From a bacterium 1xD42-87 (GTDB taxonomy: Bacteria; Bacillota; Clostridia; Lachnospirales; Lachnospiraceae), in assembly GCA_003611805.1 (NCBI GenBank), contig RAYM01000054.1, forward strand, positions 1-32,485: a stretch of 32,485 nucleotides of DNA. Reading direction: 5' to 3'. Position 1 is the first letter of the stretch, and each line of letters opens with the position of its first letter. The notes below the pieces were generated by a model. The model searched no databases and was not told the DNA's origin. It saw nothing but the letters and a program-made list of their open reading frames with translations. This document shows positions 22,944-31,697 of this stretch, piece after piece. Both the position numbers and the translations under genes were made by a program.

Positions 22944-24107
22944 ATGAAAAAGAGCGTTTCAAAAAATATGTTTGCGTTGTCTGTGCTTATGTCTGTCGGT
23001 ATGCTGTTGACTGGCTGCTCCGATACGGCAGCAGGATCTTCGGAGAGTACACCGACGGGAAGCAGCACAGAGGCGATGCAGGGGAGTGTAGGAGGGGCGG
23101 AATCCGGGACAAACCATATCAGTGAGAAGCTGTCCGATAAGTTGGTAATTGATGCGGAGGTAGATTTGCCAAAAGACCAGGTATATAGCGTGTATGCGTT
23201 AACAAAACAAGCGTTTCCGAGAGAAGATTTAGATGCTCTTTTCGGAGTGTCACAAGCAGTCGTAACGGCTCACCCGGAATGGGTGGGAGCATATTCTGCT
23301 GAAACGGAAGAAGGCGGATACTTTAGTACGGATCCCTATGGAAATTTTACATATGCGAAGGACGAGGAAAGGGACGACTACATCGTATATTTGGTGGAAT
23401 CCGCATATTATAATGCTGGCAGTTGTTCTTTCCAGAAGGAAGAAATACAGGATTTATCCTTCCTGGACGCAGAAAAAGCCATTCAGATGGGAAAGGAAAA
23501 GATTAAGGAGCTGACAGGACAGGATTCGGAGGTTCTTGCTGCTTATGCTCTGAATCAGGAAATACTGACAGAGTTGGAGGAGAAGTACAGGCAGACTCAG
23601 AAATACCAGGAAGATGCACAGACAGGGAAAGAAACCACGGTCGGTGACTGGTCGGACGCAGATGAGATATATTATATGGAGTATGAACTGACGAAGGACG
23701 GTCTGCCAATTTATAGCGGCATCAATGAGCCGGGCATATCCATGGCAGTGGAAACCTTTTGGACGGCTGAAACCCGAATCACTATGATGCTTGATAAGGA
23801 TGGGATTCGCTATATAGTCAGTAGGGGTGGAAGCTTTGACGCCAGACCGGAAGCAGAGGCGCAGACGATTATCTCAGCGGAGGCAGCACTGGAAGCGGTA
23901 AAGGAAATTTATGTGAATACCATATTGAGCTCGCAGGTTACAATCTCCCGGATATGGCTGGAATATGTCGTTGTACCGGACTGGGAAGAGAAGGAACAGT
24001 ATAAGCTGGTGCCTTATTGGTGTGTGCAGATAGATTCGCCTTCGGGAAACAGCAGTGCGGAGCGGATCAATGCGATAACGGGAGGTAATCTATCCTATGG
24101 AGAATAA
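22944..24107 (+). CDS. Large lipoprotein, DUF6034-like
   Basis: The 387-residue protein begins with a signal peptide and lipobox LLTGC (Cys at about 25), followed by a Ser/Thr/Gly-rich linker to about 60. The body starts KLSDKLVIDAEVDLPKDQVY and resembles DUF6034-type lipoproteins of Lachnospiraceae; this is from memory. The start at 22944 has AGAGGAG upstream; an earlier ATG lacks one. It should be surface-anchored and is the first gene of an operon with two membrane proteins and an ABC ATPase; the next gene starts inside its last 11 bases. It may be the substrate-catching or sensing part of that transporter. Confidence 0.8.
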   Translation: MKKSVSKNMFALSVLMSVGMLLTGCSDTAAGSSESTPTGSSTEAMQGSVGGAESGTNHISEKLSDKLVIDAEVDLPKDQVYSVYALTKQAFPREDLDALFGVSQAVVTAHPEWVGAYSAETEEGGYFSTDPYGNFTYAKDEERDDYIVYLVESAYYNAGSCSFQKEEIQDLSFLDAEKAIQMGKEKIKELTGQDSEVLAAYALNQEILTELEEKYRQTQKYQEDAQTGKETTVGDWSDADEIYYMEYELTKDGLPIYSGINEPGISMAVETFWTAETRITMMLDKDGIRYIVSRGGSFDARPEAEAQTIISAEAALEAVKEIYVNTILSSQVTISRIWLEYVVVPDWEEKEQYKLVPYWCVQIDSPSGNSSAERINAITGGNLSYGE

Positions 24108-24906
24108 AAGGGCATTGCCCCGTCTGTTTGGTGCTGAATTTAAGAGGAGTCTGACGGTGAGATTTCTCCTTGTACCGGTCGGCGTGGTGTTGTGCATCTG
24201 TCTGGATACCTGGAACCAGATACCATTTATGTGGACATCTCCTGAGACTATGGATGTATACTATTATTGGTGTAATTCGTTTATATTTGGAGGCTTTTAT
24301 GGCATCTATGTGGTTCCGATGCTCGCGGCGCTTCCCTATGCAGTAAGTTTTTGCGAGGAATACAATACGAATATGCTGAGGGAGCTGCTCATGAAAGCAG
24401 GAAAGAAGAAATACTGCATGTCCAAGATGCTTACGACGTTCCTGTCGGGAGCTCTTTCGGTATCGGCAGGGGGGATTACTTTTATCCTCTTGGCAAGTTT
24501 TTTTGTTCAGTTGTTCAATCGGGCCAGACTGCCGGAGACACAAGCCTTTCCTTATTATGAATTTTTGCTGCAAGGTAATGCTGCCTGCTACTTTGCAGCA
24601 GTTATCTTCCTTTTGTTTTTGACCGGAGGGCTATGGGCAACGGCAGCTTTGCTGGTATCGTCATATTTCCCTAATATTTATGTGACAGTGGCTTCTCCTT
24701 TGATTCTATCTTTTTTGACAGGGCGGGCTTTTTTTGTTTTGAAGATTCCGGTCAGATTAAGGTTGGATTTATGGCTACAGGGTAGAAGTTCCGCCGGTAC
24801 AGATCAGCTCACCATTTTGTGTTCTGTGTTGGTGGTGCTGGGACTGACTGTGGGATTTGGTATTCTGTTTTATCGGAAGCTGAAAAGGAGGGTGGAGAAT
24901 GAGTAA
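24097..24906 (+). CDS. ABC-2-type membrane protein, first subunit
   Basis: The 269-residue protein has about six hydrophobic segments: near 23-40, 68-90 (FGGFYGIYVVPMLAALPYAV), 115-140, 165-185, 190-215 and 240-260. It has a cytoplasmic loop FCEEYNTNMLRELLMKAGKK typical of ABC-2 permeases, where the coupling helix meets the ATPase. GGAGGT (24081-24086) inside the lipoprotein gene precedes the ATG. The following membrane-protein gene overlaps by eight bases. With its partner it presumably forms the membrane channel. The family could not be pinned down further. Confidence 0.8.
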   Translation: MENKRALPRLFGAEFKRSLTVRFLLVPVGVVLCICLDTWNQIPFMWTSPETMDVYYYWCNSFIFGGFYGIYVVPMLAALPYAVSFCEEYNTNMLRELLMKAGKKKYCMSKMLTTFLSGALSVSAGGITFILLASFFVQLFNRARLPETQAFPYYEFLLQGNAACYFAAVIFLLFLTGGLWATAALLVSSYFPNIYVTVASPLILSFLTGRAFFVLKIPVRLRLDLWLQGRSSAGTDQLTILCSVLVVLGLTVGFGILFYRKLKRRVENE

Positions 24907-25744
24907 GGGACTTCGGGTGTTTTGTTTTCAGCTAAAGCAAGAATTGGTGCAGGTCAGGGTACTGATTCTGTTCATGATTCTTGCTGTGTTTATCTATTCC
25001 TATCTGGAGGCGGTGGCTAATCTGGCACAGGCGGTTGGTGAGAAAGTGAGTCCGTGGGCTTTTCCACATCTGATGAATGATTACATCTGTCAGATGGTCT
25101 TTATGGTGAGTGCAGTCTTCCTGTTTAGCACAGCACCCTTTGAGGGGAAGGCTCATTACTATATCGTTCAGCGTTCCGGGAGCCTTTTCTGGCAGTTGGG
25201 TAATGTACTGTATATTCTGGCATCTTCGTTTTTGTTTGTGGGATTTATATGGGTATTGAGTGTTATCAGCCTGCTTTCACGAACCAAGTTTAGTGGCGGT
25301 TGGGGAATCATCTGGGGGACATTGGCAAGGACAAACGCAGGGAATCAATATGATGTCCCGTTTACGGTGTTTGCTTATATTGTCGGTGTATTTTCGCCAG
25401 TGGAGGCGACTGCAATCAGCTTCTTGCTTGAGTGGGCATGTGTCTCATGGATGGGGTTGGTGGTCTATTTGTTCAACTATATCACAAAAAAGATGACAGG
25501 GATATTGGTGGCATCACTCTTTGTATTTTTGGATGTGATGATCTACAATTCATGGACACCCAAGGCATATCGTTTCTCACCGGTGACGTTGGCACAATTG
25601 AAGGTGATGTCAGGGAACAACTTATCCTATGGCGTATCTTTGAAATATGCGGTGGTGTTCTTTGCGGTGACAATCACGTTTTTTATTCTAATATGCTTGG
25701 GACAGGGAACGAAAAAAGTAAAGAAATGGGGACTGAAAAAATGA
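24899..25744 (+). CDS. ABC-2-type membrane protein, second subunit
   Basis: The 281-residue protein also has about six membrane segments (about 17-35, 66-82, 95-125, 155-180, 190-210, 250-270) with a loop FEGKAHYYIVQRSGSLFWQL in the place of the coupling element of the first subunit. It is not closely similar in sequence to the first subunit, so the two likely form a heterodimer. GGAGGG lies seven bases before the ATG, within the upstream gene. The stop overlaps the ATG of the ATPase (ATGA), showing tight coupling. Confidence 0.8.
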   Translation: MSKGLRVFCFQLKQELVQVRVLILFMILAVFIYSYLEAVANLAQAVGEKVSPWAFPHLMNDYICQMVFMVSAVFLFSTAPFEGKAHYYIVQRSGSLFWQLGNVLYILASSFLFVGFIWVLSVISLLSRTKFSGGWGIIWGTLARTNAGNQYDVPFTVFAYIVGVFSPVEATAISFLLEWACVSWMGLVVYLFNYITKKMTGILVASLFVFLDVMIYNSWTPKAYRFSPVTLAQLKVMSGNNLSYGVSLKYAVVFFAVTITFFILICLGQGTKKVKKWGLKK

Positions 25745-26385
25745 ATGATAGAAGGATTCTTTTTAAAAATGTCTCTAAGACAATAGGCGATCAGACAATA
25801 TTGAAGGATATCAATCTGGAGATACCCAAGCAGGGGATTTATGGAATTGTGGGCAGGAACGGTTCAGGAAAGACAGTGCTGATCAAGTGTCTGTGCGGGT
25901 TTATGCCTGTCACGGAGGGCGAGATATGGGTAGGAGAAAAACAGGTGGGGCGCGATGTGGAATTTATTGAGGATACCGGCTTCATCATCGAGACACCGGG
26001 ATTTTTGCCCAGAGAATCCGGATTTCGTAATTTGAGATACCTTGCCTCCATCCGGAATGTGGTCGGAAAGGAGCGCATCAGGGAGTGTATCGCCATGGTT
26101 GGCCTTGATCCTGATGATAAGAAATGGGTAGGGAAATACTCATTGGGGATGCGCCAGCGACTGGGTATCGCACAGGCTATCATGGAGAATCCCGGTCTGA
26201 TTATCCTTGACGAACCCATGAATGGGCTGGACAATCATGGGGTGGAGGAGATACGAAAGCTCCTGCTTGGACTGAAGGAGGAGGGAAAGCTGATTCTTAT
26301 CATCAGTCATAACCGGGAGGACATCAACCTGCTCTGTGACAGCGTGTATGAGATGGATATGGGAGTGCTGACACAAGTAAGGTAG
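25741..26385 (+). CDS. ABC transporter ATPase of the lipoprotein-permease operon
   Basis: The 214-residue ATPase has Walker A GRNGSGKT, a signature region YSLGMRQRLGIAQAI typical of the BcrA/CcmA group (LGMRQR rather than LSGGQ), Walker B LIILDEPMNGLD and switch SHNRED. It is shorter than BcrA proteins, lacking their carboxy-terminal extension. I start it at 25741, where the ATG overlaps the permease stop and GGGG lies nine bases upstream; ATG at 25726 is a second choice. It energises the two membrane proteins before it. A BcrA-like ATPase suggests export or protection against an amphipathic compound, which is an inference. Confidence 0.9.
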   Translation: MNDRRILFKNVSKTIGDQTILKDINLEIPKQGIYGIVGRNGSGKTVLIKCLCGFMPVTEGEIWVGEKQVGRDVEFIEDTGFIIETPGFLPRESGFRNLRYLASIRNVVGKERIRECIAMVGLDPDDKKWVGKYSLGMRQRLGIAQAIMENPGLIILDEPMNGLDNHGVEEIRKLLLGLKEEGKLILIISHNREDINLLCDSVYEMDMGVLTQVR

Positions 26386-26424
26386 AAATAGCAGAATACA
26401 GCGATTGTTTTTTATATGCGGGAA

Positions 26425-26473
26425 GGTGTGCCGTAGTGAAGTGAAAACTGTGCTGCGATACCCTTTCTTTTTT
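26425..26473 (+). terminator. Terminator of the lipoprotein-ABC operon
   Basis: GGTGT and GTAGTG (26425-26438) pair with TGCTGC and ATACC (26451-26462), with wobble pairs and a small bulge, followed by a run of T with one C (26464-26473). It lies 40 bases behind the ATPase stop. Confidence 0.65.
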
Positions 26474-26846
26474 ATGCGCATGTCGATGCAAATGCAAAAA
26501 ACTATATATGAAAGTTTTTGACATGGAAGTATGTCACTAAAGTAGCTCATGGGCGGCGCACAAGTAGCGTAGATAAATCTTCCCTGCTTAATTTGTATAT
26601 TTTCAGATTCATTTTGGGGCGAGCTATGAAACAGGAGCTTATGGATGGACAACAAATCTGGGAAGGATGAAGGAAATAATCTATGGCTGAAAAGATTTTA
26701 AGTGTTTTTTTAGATATAATAGGGAGCAGATGTGTTAGAATGGAAAAGGATGCGCTGGCGGGTGTTATGGCGCAGAATACGGGTTCGGTGGCAAAAGAAA
26801 AAACAGTGCTATAATGAGAGTAAAAAAGACAGGGAGGGTAAATACA
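26474..26846. other. Gap with one small ORF
   Basis: TGACAT and ATGTCA face each other around six bases near 26519-26536. A 41-codon ORF at 26683-26808 (start MAEKILSVFLDIIGSR) has AAGGAAA upstream, but I do not recognise it. TATAAT at about 26811 may be the -10 of the flavoprotein gene; no good -35 is seen. Confidence 0.35.
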
Positions 26847-27464
26847 ATGAAAGTTCTCATGATCAACGGAAGTCCGCGTGTGGGCGGCAACACATCCATC
26901 GCCCTGAAGGAGATGGAGCAGATTTTTGCGGCGGAAGGCGTGGAGACGGAAACAATTCAGATCGGAAACAAGGATATCCGCGGCTGTATCGCCTGCGGTA
27001 ACTGTGCCGAGAAAGGGAAATGTGTCTTTGACGACATAGTGAATGAGACGGCGCCGAAATTCGAGGCGTGCGACGGGCTGGTGATAGCGTCGCCAGTTTA
27101 CTATGCGTCCGCCAATGGCACACTGATTTCTTTTCTGGACAGACTGTTCTACAGCACGTCCTTTGACAAGAGCATGAAGGTGGGAACGGGCGTTGTGGTG
27201 GCAAGGCGCGGCGGCATGTCGGCGACCTTTGACGAGCTGAACAAGTATTTTACGATCTGTGGTATGCCGGTGGCGTCCAGCCAGTACTGGAACAGCGTCC
27301 ACGGCAGGGTGCAGGGCGAGGCGGCGCAGGATGCGGAAGGGCTGCAGACCATGCGCGCGCTTGCCAGAAACATGACTTTCCTGATGAAGAGCATCGCGCT
27401 CGGCAGGGAAAAGTACGGTTTGCCGGAAAAAGAGCCTTTCCAGAGGACAAATTTCATCAGATAG
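26847..27464 (+). CDS. NADPH-dependent FMN reductase / iron-sulfur flavoprotein-like
   Basis: The 205-residue protein has the flavin phosphate loop MKVLMINGSPRVGGNTSIAL, the cysteine loop GCIACGNCAEKGKCVFDD, and DGLVIASPVYYASANGTLIS, the standard marks of this flavodoxin-fold family of full length. The Cys spacing CIACGNC-x5-C is the iron-sulfur-flavoprotein type. The start at 26847 follows AGGGAGGG; the frame is open further upstream but without a ribosome site. The base composition is higher in G+C than the AT-rich flavoproteins at 12744-13905, so it is not a recent duplicate of them. It probably reduces quinones, nitro compounds or similar. Its stop overlaps the end of the converging transporter gene by eight bases. 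Confidence 0.9.
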   Translation: MKVLMINGSPRVGGNTSIALKEMEQIFAAEGVETETIQIGNKDIRGCIACGNCAEKGKCVFDDIVNETAPKFEACDGLVIASPVYYASANGTLISFLDRLFYSTSFDKSMKVGTGVVVARRGGMSATFDELNKYFTICGMPVASSQYWNSVHGRVQGEAAQDAEGLQTMRALARNMTFLMKSIALGREKYGLPEKEPFQRTNFIR

Positions 27465-29211
27465 TTTTCGGCAGTACATATTTTTCGGAGTAGAAGGCAT
27501 ACTGTTCTTTGTAGTAAGTGCTTTCCTCCTTCATGACGGAAAGGGAATGGTGCAGATTCATGCTGTTCTCGGCAGCGTCCACGATGCAGATGGCGATGTT
27601 GGAGCAGTGGTCTGCCGCCCTTTCCAGATTCGTGAGCAAATCCAGCCAGATAAAGCCTGTCTCTATGGAGCAGACGCCCTTTTTCAGACGGCTCACATGG
27701 GCGTTTCGCAAGTTTTCTTTCAAATCGTCGATCACCTGTTCTAACGGTTCTATATTTTGCGATAATTCCAGATCGTTTTGCACAAACGCGGTACAGGAGA
27801 GCGTCATAATTTCGGATACTGCACTGCAGAGCACCTGCAGCTCCTGTAAGGCTTCTTCGGTAAACTGCAGTTTTTTATCCTTTAATTCTTCCGCGGATTT
27901 TAAAAGGTTGACGCTGTGGTCGGAAATCCGTTCGAGGTCGCCGATCACCTTTAGCATCATGGAGACACTGCCGCTGTCTGAATCGCTCATCTGATAGCTG
28001 CTCAGTTTCACAAGGTAGGAGCCTAATATGTCTTCGTAGTGGTCGCATGTTTCTTCCGCTTCCTGTACTTTCTTTGCGGTCTGCCTATCGTACCGTGTCA
28101 GCAGTTCCATCCCGTTTTTCAAAGAGGTGGTAGAGATTTCCGCCATTTCCCTTACCAGCATATAACATCTGTCCAGCGCGATATGGGGCGCGGCGAGGAG
28201 TCGTTCGTCCAGTATGGAGGCGGTTTCCTCGGTTCCGGCATCGGGGACGAGTTTCACAGCCAGCCTTTCCAAAAGGGCGGAGGTGGGGAGAAGCAGAACG
28301 GTACATAAAATATTAAAGGCGGAGTGGGTGAGCGCAATGCCAAACAATGACGCGGGCTCATCCAGAAGCGGGGGTTTTATAAACAGGGACACAGGAAGGA
28401 AAGCAAGGAGCAGAATCAGGGTTCCCAATATATTAAAGGAAAGGTGGACAACCGCCGCTCGTCTGGCATTTTTGGTCGTGCCAAAGGAGGAGAGCATGGC
28501 TGTTGCGCAGGTGCCGATATTCTGCCCCATGATAATCGGCATGGCGGCGCCGTAGGAGACTTGTCCCGTGGAGGCAAGTGCCTGCAGAATGCCGACAGAG
28601 GCAGAGCTTGACTGGATGACTGCTGTGAGTACGGCACCCACAATGATACCGAGAACGGGATTTTGAAACAGGATAAACATCTGCCTGAAGGCCGGGACGT
28701 CGGCAAGACCGGAAACAGAGCCGGACATGGTATCCATGCCGAACATCAGGGTGGCAAAGCCTAAAAGAATCGTGCCGGAATCCTTTTTCTTGCTGGTTTT
28801 TCCGAACAGGAAAAAAAGGATGCCGACCGTTGCCAGAATCGGGGTGAAGGAGGTGGGCTTAAGCATACGGACGAAGAGGTTGTCGCTGGAAATGCCGCTT
28901 AAGCTTAAAAGCCATGCGGTGACGGTGGTGCCAACGTTTGCGCCCATGATCACGTTGATCGCCTGTTTTAATGTCATCACGCCGGAATTGACAAAGCCCA
29001 CCACCATAACTGTGGCGGCGGAGGAGCTCTGGATTACGGCGGTGACGACCAGCCCTGTCAGAAAGCCGGCGGCCTTATTCTGGGTCAGTCTGGCGAGGAG
29101 CAGCTTCAGACTCCCTTCCGCGCGCCGTTCCAGTGCATCGCTCATTACGCTCATGCCGAACAGAAACAGGCTTAAGCCGCCGGCAAGCGCCAAAATGTCA
29201 AATAGGTCCAT
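27457..29211 (-). CDS. Na/Pi-cotransporter II family protein with PhoU-like domain
   Basis: The 584-residue protein has two NptA repeats with the QSSSA signatures (VVTAVIQSSSAATVMVVGFV and VLTAVIQSSSASVGILQA) and NVGTT / NIGTC motifs, about nine membrane helices in residues 1-330, and a cytoplasmic PhoU-like helical domain at about 355-565 (DLERISDHSVNLLKSAEELK, NLERAADHCSNIAICIVD). This is the normal architecture of bacterial Na/Pi cotransporter proteins, which may move phosphate out of or into the cell. The ATG at 29211 has a GCGAGG element upstream. The gene converges on the flavoprotein gene with an eight-base overlap and no terminator between. Confidence 0.93.
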   Translation of the reverse strand: MDLFDILALAGGLSLFLFGMSVMSDALERRAEGSLKLLLARLTQNKAAGFLTGLVVTAVIQSSSAATVMVVGFVNSGVMTLKQAINVIMGANVGTTVTAWLLSLSGISSDNLFVRMLKPTSFTPILATVGILFFLFGKTSKKKDSGTILLGFATLMFGMDTMSGSVSGLADVPAFRQMFILFQNPVLGIIVGAVLTAVIQSSSASVGILQALASTGQVSYGAAMPIIMGQNIGTCATAMLSSFGTTKNARRAAVVHLSFNILGTLILLLAFLPVSLFIKPPLLDEPASLFGIALTHSAFNILCTVLLLPTSALLERLAVKLVPDAGTEETASILDERLLAAPHIALDRCYMLVREMAEISTTSLKNGMELLTRYDRQTAKKVQEAEETCDHYEDILGSYLVKLSSYQMSDSDSGSVSMMLKVIGDLERISDHSVNLLKSAEELKDKKLQFTEEALQELQVLCSAVSEIMTLSCTAFVQNDLELSQNIEPLEQVIDDLKENLRNAHVSRLKKGVCSIETGFIWLDLLTNLERAADHCSNIAICIVDAAENSMNLHHSLSVMKEESTYYKEQYAFYSEKYVLPKTI

Positions 29212-29329
29212 AATAGTAGAATACCTCGCTCGTTTTCGGTAAATCAGTCAGTCAAGAATAGTTTGTGCATTCTTTTATACTTTAAACAGAGGATGGGCAT
29301 TCTTGCAGCGGGACAGACATAAAATATGG

Positions 29330-29905
29330 TTATGCCTGCCTATGGGCATTGCGGTATTTCCCGGGAGACATGCCGGTAAGCCGTTTGAACACGGTAATAA
29401 AGTAATTGTAGTCAGAGAAGACGCAGGCGGAGGCGACCTTACTGATTTTCCATTCAGGATGCTCGGTGAGAAGCGTTTTCGCCTTTTCTATGCGCAGGAT
29501 CCTGATATGTTCGGCGATACCGCAGCCGTAATTCTGGCCGGAAATTTCGTAGAGATAGGTTTTTCCGATCTGGAAACGGCGGCACAGGTCAGTGACGCTT
29601 ATTTCTTCGGTAAAGTGCGCGCTGATATATTCGTCAATCTGTGCCGGCAGTTCTTTGCGCTGTACGATTGCCATTCGCTCCAGACAAAGACAGGAGGCGC
29701 ATTTTTCCCGGACGTTTTTCCAGCTGGCTTCATCATAGGACGGATAGGAAAATACATGGCCAAAAAACAGATAGCCAATCACGATATTGCCCAGAGTAGA
29801 CCTGTTCCGGGTAGGCGGTCAGTTCACGGAAGGCGTCGTCGAAGACGGTGATCCGAAGACTGGTGATTCGGTAAAAGTCCCGCAAAAGAGAATTGAGATT
29901 GGAAA
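29330..29905 (-). pseudogene. PocR-AraC-type regulator with internal deletion
   Basis: The minus-strand frame from 29782 ends in an AraC helix-turn-helix pair (EEISVTDLCRRFQIGKTYLY, KISKVASACVFSDYNYFITV, FKRLTGMSPGKYRN). Its first residues GNIVIGYLFFGHVF match the end of a PocR sensory domain. Upstream in another frame 29905-29800 reads NLNSLLRDFYRITSLRITVF and DDAFRELTAYPEQ, the beginning of the same PocR domain. Some 50-60 residues between them are missing, including the cysteine-rich part, and the frames do not match. No start codon precedes the first part. The DNA-binding half may still be translated from an internal start, but the sensor is gone. Confidence 0.75.
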
Positions 29906-29986
29906 GATTAATTCAAAGAAAATAGGACAGATATCTATATATTTTCCGATGGGCAGAGATTAAAATAAAAGCATAACCGATAGAGG

Positions 29987-30012
29987 GAAACGACTGTCTG
30001 GGCAGCCGTTTC
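29987..30012 (+). terminator. Hairpin before the isomerase remnant
   Basis: GAAACG (29987-29992) pairs with CGTTTC (30007-30012), with CTG/CAG inside, followed by TTTCT. It looks like a weak terminator of a lost upstream gene. 29906-29986 contains no gene. Confidence 0.45.
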
Positions 30013-30037
30013 TTTCTGGGTAAGGAGGACGAACTGA

Positions 30038-30502
30038 ATGAGAAAAATGACATTTGCGTTATGCTTCTGTAACAGAGGGTTTATGCCGGGGGAGCTGATT
30101 TATGGGGCGTGGGAGGATATGGTGAAAGCCGTCACGGACGTTTTCACACAGTATCAGATGCCGTTCACCGTTTTAAAGCCGCATGTGGTGCATCCCCTCA
30201 GTGAGAAGTTTGCGGAAAATCTCAGGGATTTTGCCGCTGTCTGCCGGGTAGTGAACGGTATGAAACGCTGCAATATCGGCTGTATCGGCGCGAGAACCAC
30301 GGCGTCTAAAACCGTCCGCTTTGATGAGATTGCCATGCAGAAATACGGAATTAATGTGGAATCATTTGACTTGTCTGAGCTAAATGACCGGGGAATTACT
30401 GAATTCAAACTCCCGACAAGTAAAAAGAAAAAATCATATATAAGCACCGCAACCAATCAATCATATCAATCCATATCACAGGAGGGCAAAGACCATGAAT
30501 AA
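30038..30502 (+). pseudogene. L-fucose-isomerase-like protein with internal deletion and lost end
   Basis: The frame begins MRKMTFALCFCNRGFMPGEL and IYGAWEDMVKAVTD, jumps to VFTQYQMPFTVLKPHVVHPL, and continues SEKFAENLRDFAAVCRVVNG and GCIGARTTASKTVRFDEIAM to VESFDLSEL. These are parts of fucose/arabinose-isomerase-like proteins, which from memory have about 100 more residues at the jump and a long carboxy-terminal half that is missing here. After about 30385 the frame runs into unrelated lysine-rich sequence ending EGKDHE. TAAGGAGG precedes the ATG, so the shortened protein may still be made, but it cannot be an active isomerase. Confidence 0.75.
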
Positions 30503-31175
30503 AAAGCAGGAACAGCAGATTTTAGATTATTACAGCAGCACAGACAAATATATCCGTAGCAAGACGTACTCTAATGTACATCAGACCGTATTCGCCAAAG
30601 AAAGTGACAAATACCAGTGGCTTGTGGTGGAGCAGAAAAGCCAGTGCGAAGTTGAGGTAAGGCAGACCGACAGTCATGGAACAATCACAGCGAGGGATAA
30701 TTACGAACTGACAGGAAATCTCCCTAAGTGCGTGGACGTGGAGCGTTTATGTGAGGGTGTAAGTTTTCAGATACCTTTTAACGCTGATGAAATCAATCTA
30801 ATCTATCAGTTTGGGGAACAGAGTAAAGCAGAAACGTGCGCAAGTCTGTCCGCTATTCTTCCGCAGGTAAAGGACAGTGATACAAAGCAGATTGTAAGCG
30901 GCACATTGAAGAAATTAAATGCCCTGTCAGAAAAAACGTGTGCAGAACTGACCGCCACCCTCTACACAAGGGATAAGGCAGTCATACGGAAACTTGACAC
31001 GCTTGTTGCCGACTTCCCCGATACATACAAATTGGCAGGGCAGGACGAAGTATCTAAGACCTATTCCTTTCCCAAATCATACGTCAGCTACCGAAAGCCG
31101 AGGGCGGTCAGCACCGAGCAGAGGGAACGGGCAAGGCAGATGATGATTGCAAAGAATAAGGCAAAGGGAGATTAA
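30495..31175 (+). CDS. Conserved-looking protein of unknown function
   Basis: The 226-residue protein has a strong ribosome site (AGGAGGGCAAAGACC before ATG), no signal peptide and no membrane helix. It is mixed: a beta-rich first third (QWLVVEQKSQCEVEVRQTDS), a helical middle (INLIYQFGEQSKAETCASLS) and a basic tail (RERARQMMIAKNKAKGD). The style is that of accessory proteins on conjugative elements, but I do not recognise the family. Its start overlaps the end of the isomerase chimera by eight bases, so the sequence upstream of the junction probably belonged to its original operon. Confidence 0.6.
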   Translation: MNKKQEQQILDYYSSTDKYIRSKTYSNVHQTVFAKESDKYQWLVVEQKSQCEVEVRQTDSHGTITARDNYELTGNLPKCVDVERLCEGVSFQIPFNADEINLIYQFGEQSKAETCASLSAILPQVKDSDTKQIVSGTLKKLNALSEKTCAELTATLYTRDKAVIRKLDTLVADFPDTYKLAGQDEVSKTYSFPKSYVSYRKPRAVSTEQRERARQMMIAKNKAKGD

Positions 31176-31325
31176 GCAAAACTTAATGGAATTGTGTGTG
31201 TTGTTGTGGTAAAATATCCACATTGGGTAGATTGACAAAGATATTGAAAAGCACTCAAAAGTTTACATTCAGCAATCTTAACTTGCTATACATATTGTTA
31301 ATAAAAAGATATAATAGGTGAGAAA
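31176..31325 (+). promoter_or_regulatory. AT-rich leader with promoter candidates
   Basis: TTGACA occurs at about 31231 and TATAAT at about 31311 before the XRE-PPOX frame, but they are too far apart to be partners and no matching box at 17 bases is convincing. GTGGATATTTTACC on the minus strand and TGGTAAAATATCCAC on the plus suggest a small dyad near 31208-31222. Confidence 0.3.
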
Positions 31326-31697
31326 ATGACAACAGGCGAAAAATTAGCGTTGCTACGTGAGAAAAAAGGTATTACACAAGAAAAACTGTCTGAAATATTA
31401 AATGTATCCCGTCAGTCTGTTTCAAGATGGGAAACTGGTATAAGTTTTCCTGAAACGGACAAACTTATTAAATTAAGCAAATTATTTGAATGCAGTACTG
31501 ATTTTCTGTTAAATGAAGATATTCAAGAAAATGCAGAAAACAGTATTGATGTATCTATTGATAATTGCTATAAGTTTATATGCGAGTGTGGATATTTCTT
31601 TTTGGCAACATCATTTAATAACCGGCCCAAATTAAGACCTTTTGGTATGATTTATTCAAATAAAAAGGCATTATATATTGCTGAACGAGCGATTTAA
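31326..31697 (+). pseudogene. XRE-PPOX regulator, truncated in its PPOX domain
   Basis: Residues 1-65 are an XRE helix-turn-helix (KLSEILNVSRQSVSRWETGI, TDFLLNEDI). From about 80 a pyridoxamine-5-phosphate-oxidase-like domain begins (FICECGYFFLATSFNNRPKL, RPFGMIYSNKKALYI) and breaks off after about 35 residues; the last residues AERAI belong to the next gene read in another frame. Relatives carry a complete PPOX domain of about 130 residues. The regulator part may still fold. No clear Shine-Dalgarno site is seen apart from GGTGAG. Confidence 0.75.

Noticed and set aside
22709..23125. Plus-strand ORF of 138 codons before and over the lipoprotein start
   Set aside because: It crosses the signal peptide of the lipoprotein in another frame and has no ribosome site or motif.
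25432..25740. Upstream extension of the ABC ATPase frame
   Set aside because: The extra codons are out-of-frame sequence of the second permease; ATPase homology begins after 25741.
26421..26473. Cobalamin-type riboswitch
   Set aside because: A few bases recall the motif, but the stretch follows an operon and folds simply as a terminator with a T run.
26547..27500. Long minus-strand ORF of 317 codons opposite the flavoprotein gene
   Set aside because: It is the antisense shadow of a well-supported flavodoxin-fold gene, has no ribosome site and a low-complexity basic composition.
29303..29851. Plus-strand ORF of 182 codons
   Set aside because: It is antisense to the AraC-type helix-turn-helix region and carries no recognisable domain.
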